DNA of 64,000 nt from VRUE01 sp963699225. Its GTDB lineage: Bacteria > Actinomycetota > Thermoleophilia > Solirubrobacterales > 70-9. Location: NCBI GenBank assembly GCA_963699225.1, contig OY969423.1, positions 1,116,001 through 1,180,000 of the forward strand, in the 5' to 3' direction. Each line of letters opens with the position of its first letter. Positions within the stretch are counted from its first letter, which is position 1. The notes under the pieces were generated by a model, which made no database searches, was not told where the DNA came from, and saw only the letters and a list, made by a program, of their open reading frames with translations. Below, in pieces: positions 44,884-52,889 of the stretch. The position numbers were made by a program, and so were the translations under genes.

Positions 44884-44922
44884 GGTTACGCGGCCGTAAA
44901 GCTGCTGTGAACTACTTGTGAA
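44884..44922 (-). promoter_or_regulatory. PHO-box-like array upstream of the winged-helix gene
   Basis: On the plus strand, GGTTAC, CGTAAA, TGTGAA and TGTGAA start at 44884, 44895, 44906 and 44917, exactly 11 bases apart. On the gene strand this reads TTCACA, TTCACA, TTTACG, GTAACC. It overlaps the last 13 codons of the response regulator gene, so its conservation would be constrained by both uses. The order of units mirrors the pstS array. Confidence 0.7.
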
Positions 44923-45749
44923 TTCCCGGCCTGCGGCTCGATGCCGGTCACGGCCTCATCGGCCAGCTCCGGCGCCACTCCACCAACCGCCTCGGGGTCG
45001 AAGCGATAGCCGACGCCGAAGTGGGTGTGGATGTAGCGCCAGCTGGGCGAGCGCTTCTCCAGCTTCTGTCGCAGCTTGCGGATGAAGACGTCGACCGAGC
45101 GATCGCCGTGCGCCATCGCGTAGCCCCAGACGCGCTGGTAGATCGCCTCGCGCTCGAGCACCTGGCCCTTGGTGTCGGCGAGCAGCTGCAGCAGCTCGAA
45201 CTCGCGGCGAGTGAGGTCGAGGCTGCCATCGCCGACGAAGGCCTGGAACTGGTCGGCGCGGATCTGCAGCTCGCCGACGACAACAGGTCCAGCCTCGGCT
45301 GCGGCCCCCCGGGTGCGGCGGCGGCGGCGGCGGGAAACGGCTTCGATCCGCGCCATCACCTCCTCGGGGTGACAGGGCTTGCCGATCCAGTCATCGACCC
45401 CGAGCCGCAGGGCACGCACCCGCTGGGCCACGGTCGAGCGGCCGGTGCAGACGACGACGGCCAGGTCGGGAAGGGCCTCGCAGACCCGCCCCAGGTACTC
45501 CCAGGCTTCGTCGCCGAGCACCTCCATGTCGAGCAGCAATGCGTTCAGCTTCATCGCGACCAGCTCATCCGGCGGGATCGCGCTGCTCAGCACGCGCTGC
45601 TGCCAGCCGGCGGCCTCGGTGCGCTTGGAGAGCACGGTGACGAAACCACTGTCGTCATCGATTACCGCAAGCCTGGTGGTCTGCTGGGGATTCAAGTGGG
45701 AAGTGCTGGTCTCTGGCGAAGGAGGAACCTGCTTGGGAGACGCGGGCAT
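44886..45749 (-). CDS. OmpR/PhoB-family response regulator (candidate PhoP/PhoB)
   Basis: 287 residues from ATG 45749 (in-frame codons upstream to 45797 are less likely). After a 25-residue tail the receiver begins RLAVIDDDSGFV (acidic pair), with the phosphoacceptor in ALLLDMEVLG, Thr in VVCTGRS and Lys in WIGKPCHPEE. A very basic linker (SRRRRRRTRG) precedes the winged helix (LTRREFELLQLLAD, DRSVDVFIRKLRQKLE, YIHTHFGVGYRF). Adjacent to pstSCAB-phoU, it is the likely phosphate regulator. No histidine kinase gene is in the window. Confidence 0.9.
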   Translation of the reverse strand: MPASPKQVPPSPETSTSHLNPQQTTRLAVIDDDSGFVTVLSKRTEAAGWQQRVLSSAIPPDELVAMKLNALLLDMEVLGDEAWEYLGRVCEALPDLAVVVCTGRSTVAQRVRALRLGVDDWIGKPCHPEEVMARIEAVSRRRRRRTRGAAAEAGPVVVGELQIRADQFQAFVGDGSLDLTRREFELLQLLADTKGQVLEREAIYQRVWGYAMAHGDRSVDVFIRKLRQKLEKRSPSWRYIHTHFGVGYRFDPEAVGGVAPELADEAVTGIEPQAGNSQVVHSSFTAA

Positions 45750-45792
45750 TGTATGCAGCAAGAACGGCGGGTGACGGGATAAAAACCCTGCG

Positions 45793-45809
45793 TTCACGGG
45801 ATTTTCACA
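45793..45809 (+). promoter_or_regulatory. Two-unit PHO-like repeat before the response regulator gene
   Basis: TTCACG and TTCACA start at 45793 and 45804, again 11 bases apart, 44-60 bases upstream of the response regulator ATG. The orientation is opposite to the other three arrays relative to the gene, and no third or fourth unit is clear. It may serve autoregulation or be chance. Confidence 0.35.
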
Positions 45810-45957
45810 GGTCGATTGCCCTAATTTGCGGAAAAGCCAGTCAAAAGCGGTGCCTGGGAGTTGTTACTCGACCTTCTCAAGGGATTCTCCGGATGTTCAC
45901 GGCTGGTGGGCGACACGGCGCCAGAATTCCAGCCTCACGAGACTCCTCTCTCGTCAC

Positions 45958-45987
45958 CGCGAACGGCCCACTGCCCCGGGCCGTTCG
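45958..45987 (-). terminator. Hairpin downstream of uppP
   Basis: GCGAACGGCCC and GGGCCGTTCGC form a perfect 11-bp stem with an 8-base loop, 17 bases beyond the uppP stop in the 255-base gap before the response regulator gene. There is no U-tract. It is likely the uppP terminator; the stem would also be present in a plus-strand transcript. Confidence 0.6.
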
Positions 45988-46004
45988 CCATTTAAGGGGT
46001 CGGC

Positions 46005-46820
46005 CTAGGAGATCGCGCCGGTCGCGGTGAGGACCAGGACCAGGACACCGAGGGCGATTCGGTAGACGACGAAGATCTCGAGGCTGTGCGAGCTGAGGTA
46101 GCGCAGCAGCCAGGCAATTGCCGCGTAGCCGGTGACGAAGGCCACCAGGGTGGCGATCACCGTCGCCACCACCGAGGGACTGCCGGCTTCGCCGACCTTG
46201 CGCAGCTCGAAGAGACCGCTGAGAACCACTGCCGGCACCGAGAGCAGGAAGGAGTAGCGAGCGGCGGCGACCCGGTCGAAGCCGCGGAAGAGACCGGCCG
46301 AGATCGTCGCTCCCGAGCGCGAGACGCCGGGGACCAGCGCCAGTGACTGGGCGATGCCGATGAAGAGCCCGTCGCGGCCGTCCATCCCCTCCAGCGAGCG
46401 CTGGCGGGTGCCGACCCGCTCGGCGGCGATCATCACGAAGGAGAAGAGGATCAGCGCCGAGCCGATCAGGTAGAGACTGCGCGCACCCGACTCGATCTGG
46501 TCCTTGAAGATGAAGCCGAAGATCGAGATCGGGATCGTTCCCAGGACGATGAACCAGCCCAGCCTCGCCTCCTGGCTGGCTTGGCGAATCGGCACCCGCA
46601 GTTCGCCGAGCCAGGCAGCGGCGATGCGCCAGAGATCGGCTCGAAAGTAGATCAGCACCGCGGCCATCGTGCCGAGCTGGATCACGGCGGTGAAGCCGGC
46701 GCCGGGGTCGGGCCAGCCAAGCAGCGCCGGCACGATCCGCAGGTGGCCGCTGGAGGAGATCGGCAGGAACTCGGTCAGCCCCTGGACCAGACCCAGGACG
46801 ATTGCTTCGAGGTTGCTCAC
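46005..46820 (-). CDS. uppP: Undecaprenyl-diphosphatase (bacitracin-resistance family)
   Basis: It recycles the lipid carrier of cell-wall synthesis. Family motifs are GLVQGLTEFLPISSSGHL near the N-terminus (catalytic Glu) and PGVSRSGATISAGL in the centre, with about eight membrane helices. GTG at 46820 gives 271 residues and the usual N-terminus SNLEAIVLGL; an ATG at 46844 adds eight residues and has no better ribosome site. Confidence 0.94.
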   Translation of the reverse strand: MSNLEAIVLGLVQGLTEFLPISSSGHLRIVPALLGWPDPGAGFTAVIQLGTMAAVLIYFRADLWRIAAAWLGELRVPIRQASQEARLGWFIVLGTIPISIFGFIFKDQIESGARSLYLIGSALILFSFVMIAAERVGTRQRSLEGMDGRDGLFIGIAQSLALVPGVSRSGATISAGLFRGFDRVAAARYSFLLSVPAVVLSGLFELRKVGEAGSPSVVATVIATLVAFVTGYAAIAWLLRYLSSHSLEIFVVYRIALGVLVLVLTATGAIS

Positions 46821-46883
46821 GGGCGGGCATCCTATGGAGCGCAAGAGACGATGGCGCCGGCCTCTTGCGCTAGATTTCCCGGC

Positions 46884-47141
46884 GTGAGGCTCCCCGCTCG
46901 CTCAGCCACGGTTCTCGCGGCAATCTGCGCCGCGCTGTTCTCGCTGCTGCTGGCGGCACCGCTTGCCCTCGCTGACAACGGCGTCGGCCTCGCCGGTCCG
47001 ACCACGGACAAGACGGTCACCTTCTTCTGCTTCGGCGTGATCGCCTTCTTCGCGATCCTGGTTATCGTGCTGTCGATCGTTCAGGGTCGCCTCGAGGCGC
47101 GCAAAGAACGGCGCCGCGCCGATCTCGAGCGCTACAGCTAG
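46884..47141 (+). CDS. Small membrane protein with signal-like N-terminus
   Basis: 85 residues from GTG 46884: a hydrophobic leader (AAICAALFSLLLAAPLALA), a short extracellular turn (DNGVGLAGPTTDKT), one membrane helix (FFCFGVIAFFAILVIVLSIV) and a basic cytoplasmic tail (RLEARKERRRADLERYS). Family not recognised; the pattern resembles small actinobacterial envelope proteins. It is divergent from uppP and its 3' end overlaps the convergent HD-domain gene by 4 bases. Confidence 0.6.
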   Translation: MRLPARSATVLAAICAALFSLLLAAPLALADNGVGLAGPTTDKTVTFFCFGVIAFFAILVIVLSIVQGRLEARKERRRADLERYS

Positions 47142-47983
47142 TCCAGCCGGAAACCGCTGAGCAGGCGTTTCTCGGTCTCGCCCTCGATCTCGGCGACCAC
47201 CTCGACTTTGCCCTCCAGTGGCGTGCCGCGGATCTTCGTCGCCAGCAGGTCGTCGACCTGGAAGATCCCGGCCGAGTTGTTGAGCTCGATCTCGATCCGC
47301 ACCGGCCGCGTCTCCCCCGCCTCGATCCTCACCTCGTCAACCGCCGCAGCGGAGATCGAGTGGATCCCTTCCTGCCCCGCTTCGATCGGGAGGCGGGTCC
47401 GCCCTTGGGCCATGTCGAGCGCGTCGGCGACCCTGACCACGCCCGCCTCGAGCGTGTAGGGCTCACCGCGGCGCCGGTGGCCGATGATCGCGTGCAAGAT
47501 CTCGGAGGCGACTACGGTGCGCTCGGGCTGCTTGTAGCTGTCCGCCAGTAGTCGTTCCAGCGCCCCGTTGGCGAGAAAGAGACTGTAGGCCTCGTGGTCC
47601 TGCCGGTGGATCGACATGCCGACGTCGTGAAGCAGGGCCCCGCCGGCAACCACAACCTCGGCATCCCGCGGCGACATCCCGTGATCGGCGACCATTGCCG
47701 GCTCGACCCCCGCCTTGACCAAGAGGCGCAGCAGACGCAGCGCGATGTTGAGCACGATCTGCATATGGACCCACGAGTGATCCGACATGCCGAGCCGCTC
47801 GGCGTGCACCTGGGTCATGTACCACCAGGCCCGCACCTGGTCATCCGAGTTGATCGACCCGAGGAAGGACTCGAGCTTGCGGTTGCCCCTGGTCGGGGCG
47901 CGGACCTTGGCCTCCGCGATCGCTTCTTTAGGCGGCTTGCGCTGCGGTCCCTTTGGATCTGGTGTCGGGACCGCCTCGCTCAC
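47138..47983 (-). CDS. HD-domain metal-dependent phosphohydrolase
   Basis: 281 residues. HD-type metal ligands are seen as SWVHMQIVL (first His), GGALLHDVGMSIH (HD), LHAIIGHRR and VRVADALDMAQGR (last Asp). The C-terminal 80 residues form a separate beta-rich region. Proteins of this type hydrolyse nucleotides or cyclic nucleotides; nothing in the neighbourhood fixes the substrate. The basic N-terminus (KPPKEAIAEAKVRAPTRG) may contact RNA or membranes. Confidence 0.85.
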   Translation of the reverse strand: MSEAVPTPDPKGPQRKPPKEAIAEAKVRAPTRGNRKLESFLGSINSDDQVRAWWYMTQVHAERLGMSDHSWVHMQIVLNIALRLLRLLVKAGVEPAMVADHGMSPRDAEVVVAGGALLHDVGMSIHRQDHEAYSLFLANGALERLLADSYKQPERTVVASEILHAIIGHRRRGEPYTLEAGVVRVADALDMAQGRTRLPIEAGQEGIHSISAAAVDEVRIEAGETRPVRIEIELNNSAGIFQVDDLLATKIRGTPLEGKVEVVAEIEGETEKRLLSGFRLD

Positions 47984-48075
47984 CGGACACCCTTTCGTTC
48001 GCGCCCCAATAGCCCCGGACTCGAATAACCGGAAATCACCGTGACGATTGTGGCGCTCACAGGTTGATCGTAGGT

Positions 48076-48567
48076 TCAGCCGCAGACGGGCCAGGGTGAC
48101 GAACCAGAGCGCGAGTACAGCAGCGCCGCGCGGTAGTCCTGCTCCTGCTCGGGAGCCGCGGCGGGATCGCCACTACCGCCAACAGATTCCCAGGTGCCGT
48201 AATCGAACTGGAACTTGCCGCGGTAAGTGCCGTCCGAGGAGACTGCGGTCGGGTCGCCGCCGGACTCACAGGCGCCGATCGCGTCAAGCGTTTCCTGCGA
48301 GACGCCGCCCGGAAGGCTGGCGAAGAGCTCGCGGCGTTGGCGGCGAAGCTTGGCGCGGTGCACCGCTTCGAGGTGGGCAACCGTGACTCGAATCGTCCGG
48401 TGGAAGCTGACCGTCGAGCGGCGCAGGACCGAGAGTTGCGCGGGGACGGCACGGGCGAGGCCAACCTGGGGCGACGACCCTCCACCATTGCCGGCCGCGA
48501 GAGCCGCAGCGGGGAAGGCAATACAGAGGATCAGGACGGGAATGAAATATGTGCGTTTTGTGAGCAA
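48076..48567 (-). CDS. Rpf-like secreted transglycosylase-fold protein
   Basis: 163 residues: a signal peptide (FIPVLILCIAFPAAALAAG), a helical linker, then a C-terminal resuscitation-promoting-factor domain: LDAIGACESGGDPTAVSSDG (catalytic Glu after ACE), YRGKFQFDYGTWESVGGSGD and AALLYSRSGSSPWPVC. These c-type-lysozyme-fold enzymes cut peptidoglycan and promote growth resumption in actinobacteria. The leader was examined for a ydaO/c-di-AMP riboswitch but no clear match was found. It is divergent from purU. Confidence 0.92.
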   Translation of the reverse strand: MLTKRTYFIPVLILCIAFPAAALAAGNGGGSSPQVGLARAVPAQLSVLRRSTVSFHRTIRVTVAHLEAVHRAKLRRQRRELFASLPGGVSQETLDAIGACESGGDPTAVSSDGTYRGKFQFDYGTWESVGGSGDPAAAPEQEQDYRAALLYSRSGSSPWPVCG

Positions 48568-48711
48568 GCGGCGGACCGTGCCGGTATTTGCGGCCCCGGA
48601 AGGTGATCGCGCTCACACTCTTCACATAGTTCGTGCCGTCTGAAACGAAGTCAGGCACCATGTGCGATCTGCCACTTCACCTTTCCTGCACTCGCAAGGG
48701 ATGATGCGCGG

Positions 48712-49560
48712 ATCGCTGAGCAACCGACAACGCGTCTGCTCCTCGCCTGCCCCGACAGGCCGGGGCTGATCGCCGCCGTCAGCGGCTTCCTCGCCGACGC
48801 CGGCCTCAACATCATCGACGCCGACCAGCACTCGAGCAACGAGGGCCGCTTCTTCATGCGGATGGCCTTCGACGCCGTCCCGGCCGGCGAGCGCGAAGAG
48901 GTCTACGGTCGCTTCGAGAGCGAGATTGCCAACCGCTTCGAGATGGACCACCGCTTTGCCGAGTCGAGCGAGCGCAAGCGGCTGGCGATCATGGTCTCGC
49001 GCGAGGACCACTGCCTCTCCGACCTGCTCTGGCGCTGGCGCAGTGGCGAGCTGGGCGCCGACATCGTCGCCGTCGTCTCCAACCACGAGGAGCACCGTGA
49101 GCAGGTCACCTCGCTGGGCCTGCCCTTCCACCACGTTCCGGTCGAGGCGGGCGCCAAGGCCGAGGCCGAGGCGCGCACGCTGGAGCTGCTCGGCGAGGTC
49201 GACCTGCTCGTCCTCGCCCGCTACATGCAGGTCCTCTCCGCCGGGTTCCTCACGCGGCTCGGCGCCCCGGCGATCAACATCCACCACAGCTTCCTGCCCG
49301 CCTTCGTCGGTGCCGACCCCTACCGCCGCGCCCACGAGCGCGGGGTAAAGCTGATCGGCGCCACCGCCCACTACGTCACCGAGGAACTCGATGCCGGGCC
49401 GATCATCGACCAGGACGTGACCAGGGTCAGCCACCGCGACGAGGTCTCCGACCTACAGCGGATCGGTCGCGACATCGAGCGCCTGGTGCTCGCCCGCGCG
49501 GTCATGGCCCACGTTGATGACCGCGTTCTCCTCGACGGCGCCCGCACGATCGTCTTCTAG
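48712..49560 (+). CDS. purU: Formyltetrahydrofolate deformylase (non-canonical start)
   Basis: It releases formate from 10-formyl-tetrahydrofolate. The ACT domain starts TRLLLACPDRPGLIAAVSG, and the catalytic domain has LLVLARYMQVLS, INIHHSFLPAFVGADPY and GATAHYVTEELDAGPII. The first ATG in frame (48856) would delete most of the ACT domain. Back to the upstream stop at 48604 the frame has no ATG, GTG or TTG. ATC at 48712, 11 bases after AAGGG, gives 282 residues, the usual PurU length, and is given as the tentative start; CTG at 48736 or a frameshift near ATG 48701/48704 are alternatives. Confidence 0.85.
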   Translation: MAEQPTTRLLLACPDRPGLIAAVSGFLADAGLNIIDADQHSSNEGRFFMRMAFDAVPAGEREEVYGRFESEIANRFEMDHRFAESSERKRLAIMVSREDHCLSDLLWRWRSGELGADIVAVVSNHEEHREQVTSLGLPFHHVPVEAGAKAEAEARTLELLGEVDLLVLARYMQVLSAGFLTRLGAPAINIHHSFLPAFVGADPYRRAHERGVKLIGATAHYVTEELDAGPIIDQDVTRVSHRDEVSDLQRIGRDIERLVLARAVMAHVDDRVLLDGARTIVF

Positions 49561-49611
49561 GCTCGCGGCTTCCTGGCTGCCCAGCCAGTTTTTGCTCTAA
49601 GGTCTGCGGCG

Positions 49612-50967
49612 ATGGAGCAGGCAACGATTCCCCGCGCCCCCGCCACCGCGGGCCCAAGCTCTGGCTCGCCACCCGGCTCGAAAGCCCCGTCCTTGCTCCA
49701 AGCGCTGCGCTATGCCCGGGACCCACTGGGCTTCCTGGTCCAGCTACAGCGCCGCTATGGCGACATCTTCACCCTCTCCTTCCCCTTCTTCGGCCGCCTC
49801 GTCTATGTCGCCGACCCGGCCCTGGTCAAGCAGCTCTTCACCGGCTCGCCCGAGCAGTTCCACGCCGGCGAGGCCAACGCGACCGTGCTCGAGCCGGCGC
49901 TCGGACCTAACTCGGTGCTCACCCTCGACGACGCGCCGCACATGCAGCAGCGCAAGTTGCTCCTCCCCCCTTTCCACGGCGAGCGCGTGCGCGGCTACGG
50001 CGAGCTGATCCGCGAGACGACGCTGAAGCAGATGCAGACCTGGCCCGTGGGCGAGCCCTTTGCCCTGCGTCCCCACACCCAGCGGATCACCCTGGCAGTG
50101 ATCATGCGGGCCGTCTTCGGCGTCCACGACGAGCAGCGCCTGGCCCGCTTCGAGCTGCTGATCGAGGACTTCAGCAAGCGGGTTGGCCTGATCACCACCT
50201 TCCCGGCGCTGCGCAGGAACTTCGGCCCCGGCAGCCCCTGGCCGCGCTTCCTGCGTTCGCGCGCGAAGCTCGACGAGTTCATCTACGAGGAGATCGGCCT
50301 GCGGCGCAAGGAGGTCGAAGCCGGCGAGGAGGGCCACGACGACGTGCTCTCGCTACTGCTGCAGGCGCGCCACGACGACGGCAGCCCGATGAGCGACGAA
50401 GAGCTGCGCGACGAGCTCGTCACCGTGCTCGGCGCCGGCCACGAGACGACCGCGACCGGGCTCGCCTGGGCAATGGAGCGGCTGCTGCGCACGCCGCGGG
50501 TGCTGACCAAGCTGCGCGACTCGATCGCCGCCGGCGAGGACGACTACCTCGACGCCACGGTCAGAGAGACGCTGCGGGCGCGGCCGGTGATCGTCGACGT
50601 CGCCCGCAAGCTCAAGGCGCCGGCTCAAATCGGCGGTTACGAGCTGCCCAGGGGCAGTTTCGTGATGGCCGCGATCGCCGCCCTGCACTACCGCGAGGAC
50701 CTCTTCCCCAACCCCGAGGAGTTCCGCCCCGAGCGCTTCCTCGAGGGCAAGGCCGACAACTACGCCTGGATCCCCTTCGGCGGCGGGGTGCGGCGCTGCA
50801 TCGGCGCTGCCTTCGCCGAATACGAGATGCGGGTCATCCTGCGCGAGTTCGTTGGCCGCGCCGAGCTCAGCGCCCCTAATCCCAAGGCAGAGAAGGTCAG
50901 GGTTCGCAACATCACCCTGGCCCCCGGCAAGGGCACCATGGTCAGGCTGGATCGGCCGCTGCGCTGA
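49612..50967 (+). CDS. Cytochrome P450
   Basis: 451 residues. I-helix oxygen-activation motif GAGHETTATGL, K-helix ETLRARPVI (ExxR) and heme loop FGGGVRRCIGAAFAEYE with the Cys thiolate ligand. This resembles class I/CYP102-like hydroxylases of actinobacteria (CYP132/138-type). Redox partners are not adjacent. The last 26 bases overlap the convergent ABC-F gene. Confidence 0.93.
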   Translation: MEQATIPRAPATAGPSSGSPPGSKAPSLLQALRYARDPLGFLVQLQRRYGDIFTLSFPFFGRLVYVADPALVKQLFTGSPEQFHAGEANATVLEPALGPNSVLTLDDAPHMQQRKLLLPPFHGERVRGYGELIRETTLKQMQTWPVGEPFALRPHTQRITLAVIMRAVFGVHDEQRLARFELLIEDFSKRVGLITTFPALRRNFGPGSPWPRFLRSRAKLDEFIYEEIGLRRKEVEAGEEGHDDVLSLLLQARHDDGSPMSDEELRDELVTVLGAGHETTATGLAWAMERLLRTPRVLTKLRDSIAAGEDDYLDATVRETLRARPVIVDVARKLKAPAQIGGYELPRGSFVMAAIAALHYREDLFPNPEEFRPERFLEGKADNYAWIPFGGGVRRCIGAAFAEYEMRVILREFVGRAELSAPNPKAEKVRVRNITLAPGKGTMVRLDRPLR

Positions 50968-52852
50968 CCGCGCGCTCGGCCTCCTCCCACTGCTCGTAGA
51001 GCTCAGCCAACTTGCCTTTTGCCAACTCGTGGCGCTCGCTCGCCTGTTGAGACTTAGCGGGCGAGGACCAAGCTGCGGGATCTGCCAGCTCCTCCTCGAC
51101 CTGGCGCAGCTCGACCTCGGCCGCCTCGATCTTCTCGGCCAGACGGCTCGCCTTGCGGGCGGCCTTTTTCGAAACGGTGCCGGGACTACGGCGCTTGCCG
51201 CCCTTGCCCTCGCGTTTGGCCGCTGCGGCTGCCGCGGAGGCGGTTTCCACGGCCAGATCGCGGTCGTGCTGGTAGGTGGCCCAGCCGCTGTCGTAGCTGC
51301 GCAGCTCCTCGGCTTCGCAGACGAGGGTGCGGCTGCCGACGGCCTCCAACAGGGCGCGATCGTGGGAGACCAGGATCACCGCGCCTTCGAAGGCCGAGAG
51401 CGCGTCCTCGAGCGCCTCGCGGCTCTCAATATCGAGGTGGTTGGTGGGCTCGTCGAGGACCAGCACGTTGGCGCCGGAGGCGACCAGAATCGCCAGCGAG
51501 AGGCGGCGCTGCTCACCGCCGGAGATGTCATCGAGTGACTTCTCCGCGTCGGCGCCGGAGAAAAGGAAGCCGCCGAGCAGCTTGCGTGCCTTCGGTCCGC
51601 TGAGACCGGTCTCGCGCTGGGCGGCTTCGAGCACGGTCCCCTCTCCCGCCGCCGTCTCGGCGTGCTGGGAGAGGTAGCCGAGCTTGACGTTGTGGCCGGT
51701 CCGCACCGAGCCCGCGGCTGGCTCCCGCTGCCCGGCGAGGGTCTCGATCAGGGTCGTCTTGCCGGCGCCGTTGGGGCCGACGAGGACGGCGTGCTCGCCG
51801 CGTTCGAGTTCGAGCTCGGCGCCGGCCAGGAGAGTGCGTCCCGGTACCTCGATCGTCGCGTTGACGAGTTTCAGCACCACCCGGCCCGGCCGCTCCGGTT
51901 TGACGAAGGAGAAGCGCAGGTTGCGGCGATCGCGCGCTTCGGCCTTGGCGCCGTCGCGCTTGATCTTGTCGATCTGCTTGAGCCGCGACTGCGCCTGTTT
52001 GGCCTTGGTTGCCTTGTAGCGGAAGCGCTCGACAAAGCGCTCCATCCGCTCGATCTCCGCCTCTTGGCGCTCGATCGCCTTACCGAGGGCGATCTCGCGA
52101 GCCGCCTGCTCCTTGCGCCAGGCATGCCAGGGGCCAGCAAAGAAACGGCCGCGCTGGGCCTCGAGCTCGAGCACCGAGGTCCCCACTGCCTCGAGGAACC
52201 AGCGGTCGTGGGCGACGAGCACAACCGCCGAGTCGAGGTCGACGAGGTAGCCCTCCAGCCATTCCAGCGAGGGGATGTCGAGGTGGTTCGTCGGCTCGTC
52301 GAGCAGCAGCAGGTCGGGGCGGGTGGCGAGGGCGCGGGCCAGCGAGGCCCGGGTCAGCTCGCCGCCGGAGAAGGTGGAGAGCTGGCGGGCGTTGGCCTCC
52401 TCACCGAAGCCGAGGCCGCCGAGCACGGCCAGCACATCGTCGCGCCAGCGGTAGCCGCCGCCAGCTTCGAGCCGCTGCTGCGCCGCCGAGTAGGCCCGCA
52501 TCGTCTCCTCGTCGGGAGTGCCGGCGCCCATCGCCGCCTCCAGGCGCGCCAGCTCGGCCTCGGTCTCCTCCATGTCGGCGCGGCCGGAGAAGACGTAGTC
52601 GCTGAGCGAGATCGCGTCGTCGCGGGGCGGACGCTGGTCGTGCAGCGCCACCCGCGCACCTTTCTGCAAAGCGATGCTGCCCGAGTCCGGCGGCCGCTCG
52701 CCGGCGAGGACGCGCAGCAGCGTCGACTTGCCCACCCCGTTGCGCCCCGACAGCGTCATCCGTTCGCGCGGCTCGAGCTTGAAGGAGACGTCGGCGAAGA
52801 GCAGCTTGCCGCCGGCGTAGAGGTCGATCGTGGTCGCTGTGGCGATGGCCAT
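50942..52852 (-). CDS. ABC-F family ATPase
   Basis: 636 residues with two nucleotide-binding domains and no membrane segments. Walker A motifs are GRNGVGKSTLL and GPNGAGKTTLI; signature motifs are FSGGELTRASLARAL and ISGGEQRRLSLAIL; each is followed by LDEPTNHLDI. The inter-domain P-site-tRNA-interacting linker lies near ERMERFVERFRYKATKAKQAQSR, and a C-terminal basic coiled coil ends the protein. ABC-F proteins act on ribosomes (translation factor or antibiotic resistance). Confidence 0.93.
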   Translation of the reverse strand: MAIATATTIDLYAGGKLLFADVSFKLEPRERMTLSGRNGVGKSTLLRVLAGERPPDSGSIALQKGARVALHDQRPPRDDAISLSDYVFSGRADMEETEAELARLEAAMGAGTPDEETMRAYSAAQQRLEAGGGYRWRDDVLAVLGGLGFGEEANARQLSTFSGGELTRASLARALATRPDLLLLDEPTNHLDIPSLEWLEGYLVDLDSAVVLVAHDRWFLEAVGTSVLELEAQRGRFFAGPWHAWRKEQAAREIALGKAIERQEAEIERMERFVERFRYKATKAKQAQSRLKQIDKIKRDGAKAEARDRRNLRFSFVKPERPGRVVLKLVNATIEVPGRTLLAGAELELERGEHAVLVGPNGAGKTTLIETLAGQREPAAGSVRTGHNVKLGYLSQHAETAAGEGTVLEAAQRETGLSGPKARKLLGGFLFSGADAEKSLDDISGGEQRRLSLAILVASGANVLVLDEPTNHLDIESREALEDALSAFEGAVILVSHDRALLEAVGSRTLVCEAEELRSYDSGWATYQHDRDLAVETASAAAAAAKREGKGGKRRSPGTVSKKAARKASRLAEKIEAAEVELRQVEEELADPAAWSSPAKSQQASERHELAKGKLAELYEQWEEAERAVSAAADPA

Positions 52853-52889
52853 GGCCGCCTGACATTACGCGGCCTGCCGAGAGCAGGCG

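Noticed and set aside
48560..48660. Possible c-di-AMP (ydaO) riboswitch before the Rpf-like gene
   Set aside because: Only a distant GTGAGC/GCTCAC pairing and a short GTGCC/GGCAC hairpin were found; the conserved ydaO core was not seen.
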